From assembly GCA_025618425.1 (NCBI GenBank), contig CM046838.1, positions 15,835,129-15,899,128 of the forward strand: a DNA stretch of 64,000 nt. The letters are read 5' to 3'. The DNA comes from Heliocidaris tuberculata. Its lineage: Eukaryota > Echinodermata > Echinoidea > Camarodonta > Echinometridae. This document shows positions 39,901 through 51,907 of this stretch, in pieces (position 1 is the stretch's first letter; each line of letters begins with the position of its first letter). The notes below the pieces were generated by a model. The model was not told where the DNA came from. It searched no databases and worked only from the letters and a program-made list of their open reading frames with translations. Position numbers and translations under genes: made by a program.

Positions 39901-42900
39901 TTCTTTTTTATTCGTAACTGGTCTTTCCCCTCATTTTGAATCAAAGTTGTAATGGTTTTTTTTTTGTGAAGAAGACAGTTTCTCTAGCTCAAAAGCTGTA
40001 TTAAGTGCTTCCACTGATATTTCTCCAATCTCGGGCCAGAATGTTACATAAAATTTTACCCTTAACCCACCATTACCTAGAGACTTATTACATTTCATTT
40101 TTAAAATACTTTTAAAACCGCCATGCATTCACCTATAGCAATTTAATAAAAAGTTCAATCAATTTAGCAACTTCTGTCATTCAAAAGTGTATTTAAGTTA
40201 TTCAATTTAGCGCTTCCAGCAAGGAATTTTTCTTTTGTATCATTCAAATTAGCACGTTTGTAGGAATCCTTCAAATTCATCGGCAACTGCCGAAAGGACT
40301 TATCGGGCATTCAGATTCGCAAATGGGCAGTCAAATTCGGAACATGTTCATTCAATTTAACACGCAAGTTATTAACCCCCGTTTTTTGTTCATAATTTTC
40401 CCTAAGTAAGCCTTGTTTCGAATTTCATTTCCCTCATCTATATATATATTACGTTAAGGATTTGGGGTCTTTTCTTTGGTTTGAGTAGGCGCCTCCCCTG
40501 GCTCTTTAGGTCCCCACCTTTTGGTACCCACGGGCGGGGAATAGTCCCCAGATGGTTGGGAGGCTCTTTTTAAGTGCTGAAGTGCCGTCCATATTTCATT
40601 TCTAAACATTGAATTTCCGGAGGGAGTAATAATTCTGCCGATGGAACAGCTCACTGTCGTAGCACGAAAAAGTATCTTCTGTTATGCCCCCAACCCATAC
40701 CGATTACCTGTGAAGGGGAGAAACTTCATTGGTGTATTGCCAAAGAACAACGTGACGTATTCTCCAAGGCCATATCCGCATGTGTATATTGGCTTCAGTG
40801 TATACGGCGCAACAACAAACGTGTTATTCGTTCGCACAGCTCACGTGCTCATGTACATACACTGCATTTACTATGCTTCGCGCATAGAGTTACATCATTG
40901 TAGCTTCATGGTTATATACACAGTTTAGTGCGTATGTAACTCTATGGTTTCATGGCGGTCGCCGGGGGGGGGGGGGGGGGGGGCATGTCTCATGTCTCAT
41001 CACCGACGTACACGAAAACGGATAAAAAAAGGTACCTTTTCAGCAATAAGCGCATAACCCGGGTTACGCGTTTAGGGTACCAAAAAACGCAAAAATCAAG
41101 AAAAAGGGTATCAAATTCAGAGATGATAAGAAGAAGATCCGCGGAAGGGGGGGGGGGGGATATAGTTTCGGTAATGTGTTCCAGATTAGGTTAAATGTCT
41201 TTTATGGTTCCTTTTTGGCTAACAAGAGGTTTATGATAATGATGTAATCCTCAAATAGGATGTAAAATACCAAGTAAGATATAAAATCGCCGTTAATGGA
41301 ATAAAAAATCAGAGATAGACGGGGTTCCCTGTGTAAGGTATCAACATCTGCCCTACTGCAAACTGCTTTTTAATTCAGCAAGTGATCTACGCGGATGATG
41401 TACAGGTCTCAACAATGAGACATCCCCCCAAACCCGGGGGGGGGGGGGGGGTCGTCGCGATCGATTCGGATCGATTCAGGTACCCGTAATCTTTTCTCCC
41501 TTTTATTTTGTGAAAATTCGGCTCCTTTGGAAGTTTGATTATAAATGTAAGCATTCCATTACTTTATAAATTGAACTTTCAACGGGGTTTTTTGTTTGTT
41601 TGTTTTGTTTTGTTTTTTTATTTTTTATTTTGTTTTGTTGTTTGTTTGTTGTTGTTGTTGTTGATTTTTTATTTATTTGAACTTAATTCTTTCTGTGCTA
41701 CAATTGTTTTTTTGGTTTTTTTCCGGGGGTTGATATTCGATGAGACAGGGTGAAGGGGAGGAACATGTAACTGTTAGATGTAAAAGAAAAAAAAAGGGGA
41801 GGGGGATTTCGGCCACTTCATATTTTACGACTCTTTATTTCAATTTAATTTATTTCTACTTTTTACTCACATCATGGAAGCATATACTAGGGTAAACTTC
41901 CTTTGCGACAGCCACCCAAAATGAAAACAATATAGGCTTATAGGGTTAGAGTTAGGGTTTAGGGTTAGGGTTAGAATTAGGGTTAGTGTTTAGGGTTTAG
42001 GGTTTGGGTTTAGGGCTTACGTAACCGCACATTAGGGTGGCTGTCGCATAAGTCATTCCTATTATCAACAACTAAATTGACGTGAATGGGGAAAATGGCC
42101 CTCATACCGTACACATGTGATTGTATATCGCCTCAGATATATTATTTATTCCCTAATGACAGACTAAACCGATCTGTAGACATCATTCGGGGGAGGGGAG
42201 GTGTAGGAGATCACGTCACTTAGGAATATCGGTTGCCACGGTGTAAAAAAGGAGCCCCCCCCCCCCTCACCAAAATTTCCTTCGAAGATATTTCCACTAT
42301 GATATGAATAAGTATAGGATATTAATCCCGTCTCCCCTCGCGCTGAGGGTGACAGGAGGCCGATGGGGGTGGGGGGGGGGGGGGGGGGTAGTAGGGAAAA
42401 GTCAATCCGTCGGTCCTCCCAAGACCCATATAAGGGGGGCATAATTAATCCCCCTGAAAAGAAAATAATTTTTTCTCATTTTTGCATCCTTTACAAGGGA
42501 CGTACCGCTAATCATGCATGTTATGTTTTCATGGCCTTAATTTCTCTGAGTATTAAACCACAGAAACATGGCAAGATCAAATCGCTCCCTCTAGCTCTAT
42601 ATGCATGGATATACTACTCGAACATAATTATATCCATGCTCTATGTGCGAGAATCCCGCCCGAGTGTAAATGAGATAGTGTGTCAGCACAGGCCACAGTA
42701 ACATAAATAACATAACGTAACATAAATAAAATCATTATTAAGTCATTCATAAAGTAAAACAATCGTCATTTAGTCTTCATCAAGATGAAAATGTATTTTC
42801 TTCAGAACTCATGCAAGATTTGGATAAATAAATCATACTCATATATTGTAAATTCTTGGTAAAAAAAAACACTTTAACCGACTTTTTTTTTTATTCACTT

Positions 42901-45900
42901 GATTATTGTGACAAATATACGGTACGGTGAGTGATCATAAACACAGCTAGCGCCCGTGGATGTCCACGGGCTGCTTCTGCTAGTTAGTCTATAATATAGT
43001 AGACCTTATTGTCCTCTAGGCTACTTGTAAATTTCAAAGGATGGATTGTTTTCTATACACAGTAAAAAATATTTTAAACAACTCTTCAAAATTTTTAAAC
43101 AACGCTGTTTATAAAGCCGGTCACTCTAACAACTATTGTTTAAAATGTTAAACAACCAAGGTTGTTTAAACTTTAAACAGCCTCTTGTTTAAAATTGTAA
43201 ACAATTTTTTAAACAACAGCTTTTAAACAAGTAGGTTGTTTAAATTAAGTTGTTTAAACACACACAGTTGTTTAATACTTTTTTTCACAACTATTGTTTT
43301 TAAAAAATTGTCGTTTAAAAATATTGTTTAAAACATCTAGGTTGTTTAAATTAAGTTGTTTGAAACTTTTTGCACAACTATTGTTTAAAAAAATACATTG
43401 AAAGTTGTTGTTCAAAATAATTGTTTCAAACATTATAGGGCCTACAGATGTGTTTAAACATACACTGTTGTACAAGTAAGTTCCAAATGCCAGAGCTGAT
43501 TGATACGTTCAGGGGTAAGCATTTAAACTACATATATTGTAATCTGATCGAGTTTATACTCAAGACATATTTGTGCTGCCCTGACATCTACGTGATGTCT
43601 AGTTCTAGACCACATCCACAAAATAAATTATGATGTAAACCTGGAACTTTCAGCGCAGCGCAGTTTAAGTTAGTTGCACACACAGTATATTATAGGACCG
43701 GACCCAGGCGCGCGTTCACCGTGTGCAGCTAGCTTAAACTGCGCTGGGCTGCGCTGCCAGAAGGGCGACTTGCAAAGTTGTAGGTCTAAATCATAATTAA
43801 TTCTGTGACTGCGGCTTGGATCTAGACATCAAATATATGTCATGGCAGCACAAATATGTCTTGAGTATAAACTCGATCCGATTACAATATATTTAGTCTA
43901 AATGTTTTTAGTCTATATCAACCACAAAGTCATCCGCCATGATGAAGCCGGCCGTGTTTGGCTGAGAAGGAAACCTGGCCGTCTAGCGCGAATTTTCAAT
44001 CTTTTAAACAACGTTGTTAAAAAGATTATTCTACAATATCATTGATGTCTTAAACAGCGGTTCTTTAAAATACAGGGTCCGTCTTTTAAACAATATTGCT
44101 TAAAATTTAAACAGCGAAATTTTAAACAGCGTTTTCCTGTGTAGAATTCCCAAAGCCACGCAAATAGGGAAATATACCCGAAGGGTTCCTTTGAAAATAT
44201 AGGCCTTCTTTGAACGAGAAAATTTATGCAGACACATACCTAAGCATGGGCGGGGTTGAGAACAAAGAATCAGGAAACCAGCATTTCATCTTTTTAAAAA
44301 ATATCCTCTACTTATAGGCTATTAGATTAACTTTAATTTTTCTTCAAATTTTCTTTATATCTGACTGATATAAAATGAGACTACATCTTTTTTATCATCT
44401 CCTTCATAAAAAAGCGGTAAACTATTTAAATTTTTTTTATTTGTCTTCTTGTCTTCTAAAATGTCGTCTAAATTTTAGTGTGTCCTCCTTTACAATGAAA
44501 ATTATATACCGTATAAGTCCTTTCTCGGGACCTACACTTGTTTCATGTTTTACATCCATGCTACAAAAATGATAAGACCTTTATTCGCTTAAACAATGGA
44601 TGTTTGATATATGCAATACCTCAAAACATGTGGGCCCTATCTTGAATCCCAAATATCATATCACACACATAATGAAGACCATAGAGACATGTCACAAAAT
44701 AATGTTAGGGGAAAATTGTTAAATTGAACGCAAACCCCGCTAAATTGGATGCAGGAACGAGTTTGTTCCGTGACCACGTGACCATGCTATGCTAAATTGA
44801 ATGAATGCTTTATGAAATATTTGGGCGACCTATGAATTTGAATGAAAAGGATGTTAATTTGTCTGTCTGAAATGCGAATTTAAATGCTTTTGTGATGAGG
44901 GCGAGATGGTTTTGGCCGAGTTGATGGTTACGGACTCGGCGGAGAAGATAAGATGGATGAAGTATAGATATCAACACGCTTCTTTGAAATTGCACGATCA
45001 CTGTCGAGGCCTTTTCCTTTGCTATCTGTTGGTGCTGTGATCAGTTGATAGAGAGATACAAGTGATGAGGTGGTGTAACACTTCCGAGATGAATTTTAAC
45101 TGCCGAATAGGCACGGAACGGCTAAAATCGTTTAAATTAAATGCTCGTAAAATGAATTAGACTGACAGAGTTTCGAAATTGGCCGGGAAAACATATGATG
45201 TAGGTTTTCCTGGCCAATTTCGCACTTCTGACAGTCAATTTAAGAAAACGTTCATTCAGTCAAATTAACACTCTTTTCATTCAAATTCATAAGTCACGCA
45301 CGTAATTCATAAAGCCTTCATTCAATTTAGCATCGCATGTTCAAGTGGTCACGCAACAAACCCGTTCCTGCATTCGAATTCATTTTTGAGCATCCAGTTT
45401 AGCGGGTTGTGCATTAAATTTAACAAATAACCCCAACATCATTTTCTGATATAGTTCTATGGTCTTGTATTATACAAAATGAAAACCGCCTCATGTGCCT
45501 TTGAGCAAAAGATCCTGCGTGTGTATAGATCATTATGCGGTTGAGTGAACAGCTCCCTACACCGTCTTTCTCAGTCTGTGAGGAGGACCCATTCCATTGT
45601 GCATAAGGGGGAGTGTGGGTTGATGGAAGCGTATTTCGTCCCCACCCTTTCCTAGATCTAGATCTAGAGTAGATGTAGATTCCTAATACTAGACTAGCAC
45701 AGTATTAGTCTATCTAAATGTACATGTAGTTAAATCATACGTGCCCAGTCACATGCACACTAGATCACAGTAGATATAATTTTGTTAAAGAGCATAATTG
45801 CATATCAGTGATTCATTTCAAAAAATACAAGTGTAGGGTCTACATAGAGAATTCGAGAGAGGCATACACACGTGTAAAATTATGTTGCTCTTACACATGT

Positions 45901-47002
45901 ATATCTAAACACAATGGACTCGCTCAATTCAGTCAGCCTGCTGAGAAATCAATCATACAATCACATCAAAAACACCTTTGCGGTTCCAAATCAGAGATTG
46001 TGATTAATAAACAAACTTCAGCAGTGGTGAGCTCTGCAATCATACATAACACATATTTACGTCAAAAGGTTGAAATTTGTCCAGAAATTGCATAATCGTC
46101 GTCTATAGACAACAATACCTAAGCATGCCCGAAATCGGGTAAACGTTGCCGCGTGTATAGTTTCAATGGGAGCCACGTGACTCGAAAATTCTGCGATCTC
46201 TCAATTTTGTAGCTTTCTTGTGATTGGAAGTTAAACTTCAATGAAAAAAATGATCACTGGATATTGGACCAATCACATAAAACTTTACATCAGTATGTTG
46301 GATTTTTAATAAGCTTTCCAGATCAGTTTTCCCCTTTGCGGGACGAGTTTTCTTTGTTACGGAGGCGACGCATTTAGGTTATGGTGTCGGTGAATATGTG
46401 GGAATTCTGGCCGTTTTCAGACAATTTGCCATAGATAAAGAGACTGACATTAACAGCTTTGAAGAAAAACATGATCTCTGGATATCAGGCAAATTTTGTA
46501 TTATCAGAAAGCTGAAGAAATGAAGTTTCATAAACAGCTTGCCCTTTTCGGTAACGCTTAGAAAGAAAAGCGCTATGAGCAAAATCATTAGGTGTAATTT
46601 CAACAGCTGTCCTGTGTTGTAGCGTGTGTAAATACTCTGTGAATCTTGCACATCGCAAATGAGCGCAGATTTTCATTATGTGTGTGATATGATATTTGGG
46701 ATTCAAGATAGGGCCTAAATGTTCTGGGTTATTGCGTATGTTAAACATCCATCGTTTAAGCGAATAAAGATATTTGCATTTTTGTCGCGTGGATGTATGT
46801 ATAAAGACATGAAACAACTGCATATCCAGAGAAAGGACTTATATAACTATTTCTTTGTAAGGGAGGACACACTAAAATTTAGACATTTCAGAAGACAAGA
46901 AAATGAAAGACAGAAATGAAATCTCTTTTACCATGTTTACCGCTATTTCATGCAGGAGACGATTAAAAAAAAAAAGATGTAACCTCATCATATATCAGGC
47001 AG

Positions 47003-47052
<50 letters not shown>

Positions 47053-50000
47053 TATATATATACATATATATATATATATAAATATATATAACTTATATAT
47101 ATATATATATATAATTAAAGTTAATCTAATTGCCTATATAGGTAAATGATAAAAAAACACATAAGGAGATGTTGGTTTTCTGACTTTGTGTTCTCCACGC
47201 CTTCCTCGGGGGAGATTGTCGCCCATGCTTAGGTATGTGGCTGCATGAATGTTCTCGTTCAAAGTAGGCCTATATTTTCAAATTAATCCTTCAGGTATAT
47301 TTCCCAACTTGCGTGGCTTTGGGAAATCTATAGAATACAATTCATCCTTTAAAATTTACAAGTAGCCTCCAGGAAAATAAGGTCTACTATATTATGGACT
47401 CTTGAAGAAATGAAATTCGAAACAAGCTTTACTTAGGGGAAATTATAAACAAAAAACAGGGGAGTTAATAACTTGCGTGTTAAATCGAATGGACATATTC
47501 CGAATTTGACTGCTCATTTGCGAATTTAAATGCCCGAGGAGACCTTTCGGCAGTTGCCAATGAATTTGAATGATTTCTACAAACATGTTGATTTGAATGC
47601 ACGGAAATGAATGATAGAAAAGCAAAATTCTTTGCTCGGAGCGCTAAATTGAATGACTTGACACTTTTGAATGACAGAAGTTGCTGTAAACGATGTATTT
47701 GCTTATATGGTAAACTTTTAAAACCATATATGTACTAAGAAGATGAGGTTACATTTTCTTTATCATCTCCTGATGAAAAAGCGGTAAAAGACCTTTCATA
47801 TGTCTTTTTGTCTTCTAAATGTCCTCTAAAATTTAGTGTGTCCTCAATTACAAAATAATTATATTTGTAAGTTCTTTCTCGAGACCTACAGTTACTTCAT
47901 GTTTTTTAAAAATATACATCCACGACCACGAATAGACCTTTTTATTCTCTCAAACGATGGGATCTTTAAAATTCGCCATAACCAAAACATGTAGGCCCTA
48001 TCTTGAATGGCAAATATCATGTCAAACACATAATACAAGACAAAAGAAAATATCACTAACGATGTTGGGGAAAATTTGTTAAATTGAATGCTTAACACGC
48101 TAAATTGGATGCTCCAAAATGAATTCGAATGCAGGAACGGGTTTGTTGGGTGATCACGTGACCATGCGATGCTAAATTGAATGAAGGCTTTATGAATTAC
48201 GTTCGTGACCTATGAATTTGAATGAAAGGAGTGTTAATTTGACTGCCTGAAATGCGAATTCGAATCCTTCCGAGATGAATTCGAATGCACGAATCATGGA
48301 TCATGAATTTGAACTGCCGTTGAACCGGCAAGGCGAAAATTGTTTAAACTGAATGCTCGTAAAATGAACTGGACTGACTGAAAAAGCTGCGAACAAGCCT
48401 TCAACTGTTTCCTTTTACGTTCTGATAGCTGAAACTTTTCTTTTCCTATACTGTTTCCCAATTCGTTCTCAATACAACCTCTATCTTTTTCCAGTTTCTC
48501 TTTTTTTTGTCTCCATTGTCTAGCCTTTTTTCTAGAATATTTTCTTGTGAATTGAATTATTTCTAATTTCATGAAATCCCAGAACAATCATTTATCGGCT
48601 ATTTCTTTCTTACAATTTTCTTCCAATTCAGTGATTTCCTTTTCCATTTTATTTAAATATGTTTATTGTCTCTACATAAGCTGTTATTAAATTTCCAACA
48701 AAATACTTTTCAATAAATTTCGAGGTTTATCATAGTCTAGAACTGTAACTGAATTGCTGAGTGGTCTGGAGCTATAAATCGGACAATATTGAATTTTATA
48801 ACGACAGGTTTTCCCGGCAAATTTCGCAACTTTGTCAGTCTAATTCATTTTACGAGCATTCAATTAAATACGATTTTCGCCATGCCGTGCTATTCGGCAG
48901 TTCAATTTCATGATTTGTGCATTCGAATTCATCTCGAAAGCATTCAAATTCGCATTTCAGGCAGTCAAATTAACACTCTTTTCATACAAATTCATAGGTC
49001 ACGCGCGTAATTCAGAAAGCCTTCATGCAATTTAGCATCGCATGTTCACGTGACCACGTAACAAACCCGTTCCTGCTTTCGAATTCATTTTGGAGCAACC
49101 AATTTAGCTTGTTGAGCATTCAATTTAAAACATTTCCCCAACATTATTTGTGATATTTTACTATTGTCTTGTATTATGTGTTTGACATGACATTTGCCAT
49201 TCAAGATAGGGTCTACATGTTTTTGGTTATAGCGAATTTTAAAGATGCCATCGTTTGAGCGAATAATTTTTTTGTCACATGGTATAGGTATATACCAGTT
49301 TTTGCAGACCCTGCAGTCATTTCCACAAAAAGGAAGTCAGTAATGAGGAACAATGAATTTAGCTACGCAAATTATTTCTCTCATTCAATTCAATTGATTT
49401 CTCACATTATGTAAATTTACCCACGAGAGTTGCCAATGCTATAGTATTAGAACAAATTTCTCACACATTGTAAATAATTAATTAATTCTAATACATAATC
49501 CGCCATGGATCTAGCTAGGCATGCGGCTTTTCATTGTTCAGTACTCCCCTGTCCCTCAAAGAAAAGGAATAAATTAACTGCGAAGGGTTGCAAGGGCTGC
49601 CTGTCGGTGTTTGTACCTGGTGTAGCCGAATACCACTCAAACCGCCTCCGTGGTCTAGTGGTTAAGGCGTTTGGCGTACAGTGCCAAAGACCCGGGTTCG
49701 ACTCCCGGCGGAGACAGTTTTTGCAAACCCTGCAGTTATTTCCACAAAAAGGAAGTCAGTAAGGAGGAACAATGAATTTAGCTACGCAAATTATTTCTCT
49801 CATTCAATTCAATTGATTTCTCACATTATGTAAATTTACCCACGAGAGTTGCCAATGCTATAGTATTAGAACAAATTTCTCACACATTGTAAATAATTAA
49901 TTAATTCTAATACATGAATCCGCCATGGATCTAGCTAGGCATGCGGCTTTTCATTGTTCAGTACTCCCCTGTCCCTCAAAGAAAATGAATAAATTAACTG

Positions 50001-50244
50001 CGAAGGGTTGCAAGGGCTGCCTGTCGGTGTTTGTACCTGGTGTAGCCGAATACCACTCAACCCGCCTCCGTGGTCTAGTGGTTAAGGCGTTTGGCGTACA
50101 GTGCCAAAGACCCGGGTTCGACTCCCGGCGGAGACAGTTTTTGCAAACCCTGCAGTTATTTCCACAAAAAGGAAGTCAGTAAGGAGGAACAATGAATTTA
50201 GCTACGCAAATTATTTCTCTCATTCAATTCAATTGATTTCTCAC

Positions 50245-50297
<53 letters not shown>

Positions 50298-51869
50298 ATG
50301 AAACAACTTACAAATGTAATTATTTTCTTGATGACACACTAAATTTTAAAAGACATTTTAGAAGACAAAAAGACAAATGAAAGCTCTTTTACCGCTATTT
50401 CATGCGGGAGATGATAAAGAAAATGTAACCTCATCTTAAATAGATATCAAGAAAGGTTTTAAAAGTTACCCTATGATTTGTCTATAGTTAAATAAGAAAA
50501 AAAAACAACATAAGGAAATGCTGGTTTTCTGACATAGTGTTGTCTACTCCTTCCTCGGGGGAGATTGTCGCTTAGGTATAGGTGCATGAATTTTCTCGTT
50601 CAAAGTAGGCCTATATTTTCAACCCTTCAGGTATATTTCCCAACTTGCGTGGCTTTGGGAAATCTACAGAATACAACCCATCCTTTAAAATTTACAAGTA
50701 GCCTACAGGACAATAATTAAGGTCTACTATAGTATGGACTCAAAAAGGAAATTAAAGTCGAAACCAGCCTTATTTAGGGGGAGTTATAAACAAAACAAGG
50801 GGGTTAATAAATTCCGTGTTAAACTGAATGAACATGTTCCGAATTTGACTGCCCATTTGCGAATTTGAATGCCCGAGGTGTTCTTTCGGCAGTTGCCGAT
50901 GAATTTGAATGATTCTTACATACGTGCTAATTAGAATGCACGGAAATGAATCTGAATGATACAAAATCCCTTGCGCGAAACGCTAAATCGAATGACTTAA
51001 ATACACTTTTGAATGACAGAATATGCGGTAAACGATGTTTTTGCTAAATTGAATGAGCGTTCTATTAAATTGACTGACAAAAGTGCGAAATTGCCCGGAA
51101 AACCTATATTTCATCAAGTTTCTCAGTTATAAACCAGTAGTCAAGCCTGCTTTGCACTAAAGGTTGAGCTTTTCCAGATGCAAATTGCCTCTTTACTCCA
51201 TTCCTTGTTTGCCAAATATCAATTAAATTTTAATCGTCCATAAATTGTTCAAAATATGTTCAAAATCTAGATTGTTATGATGTTTTACTGTTCAGATCTG
51301 TGCTAGCTAGGTTTACATTATGTTCCCAGCGGCCACCGCGGACAAGACGGGATGGACGTGAAACAACGCGGCGGGACGGGATGGGCAAACGTGACAGGCT
51401 GTGATTGCTGTGGATGCTGGGCCAGAATTTTAAACTGTCAAACAATTTGCCTCGGCACTCACGGTGCATATAAAAAACTTAGTAGGCCTTAGTAACAAAA
51501 CGTGACAGTACGTAATAGGCCGTAACAAAACTTGGAGGCCGTCCGTAGGGGGACGAGAAGCATGTGTTTTCCCCGACATTTCACGGTCACGTTCTGCCGC
51601 GCTTAGTGCCCGTTTTGTCACGGTTGCTTCACGGTTTTGTCCCGTTTCGCCACATTTTGTCACGGTTCTCACGGAAAGCTAGGGTGTATGGCAGCCGTTT
51701 CGTCGCGTTCAATCACGGCGCGTCCCGGCCTGTGACGGTTTACGAGTTTACGTTGCGTTCTACTACGATCGGGGAGCGCGGTCTGGGAGGGAGTATGATG
51801 ATTCATGATGTTGTCTCGTCGAAGTCTCAGGATACAATGATTGCTATTGTGTGTATGTGTGTAATTGGG

Positions 51870-51907
<38 letters not shown>

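Larger units (their letters stand above)
45202..48390. mobile_element. subterminal-repeat element, copy B
   Basis: Starts AGGTTTTCCTGGCCAATTTC only 8 bp after copy A ends, and runs through inverted and direct arms to 48390, where its right end is incomplete. Arms carry dense 11-13-bp motifs (CATTCAAATTC, CATTCAATTTAGC) in alternation. It contains a 1.2-kb insertion and a TA microsatellite. Confidence 0.6.
49296..50245. repeat. 420-bp tandem repeat, 2.3 copies, with tRNA-like head
   Basis: CAGTTTTTGCAAACCCTGCA starts copies at 49296, 49715 and 50135; the third stops in a (TA)n run at 50246. The two full copies are almost identical, and each ends with a tRNA-like sequence. The order (tRNA-like, then a conserved 3' body) is that of a SINE. 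Confidence 0.85.
48806..51105. mobile_element. subterminal-repeat element, copy C (both ends present)
   Basis: Starts AGGTTTTCCCGGCAAATTTC and ends with the complement (TGCGAAATTGCCCGGAAAAC CT). Both arms carry repeated CATTCAAATTCG/CATTCAATTTAGC units, a layout typical of clustered transposase-binding sites. 47140-47690 and 50500-51080 are direct copies of one segment. It is the only copy whose two termini I can place. The 420-bp tandem repeat is inserted inside. Confidence 0.65.

Noticed and set aside
41941..42017. True chromosome end
   Set aside because: The TTAGGG units are irregular, short and followed by ordinary sequence on both sides.
46379..46823. ORFs of 90-112 codons on the minus strand
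   Set aside because: They cross the junction between the ATTAT-flanked insertion and the arm of copy B, so they are accidental.
49296..50245. CRISPR-like array
   Set aside because: Only 2.3 copies of a 420-bp unit, with no spacer pattern, in a eukaryotic genome.
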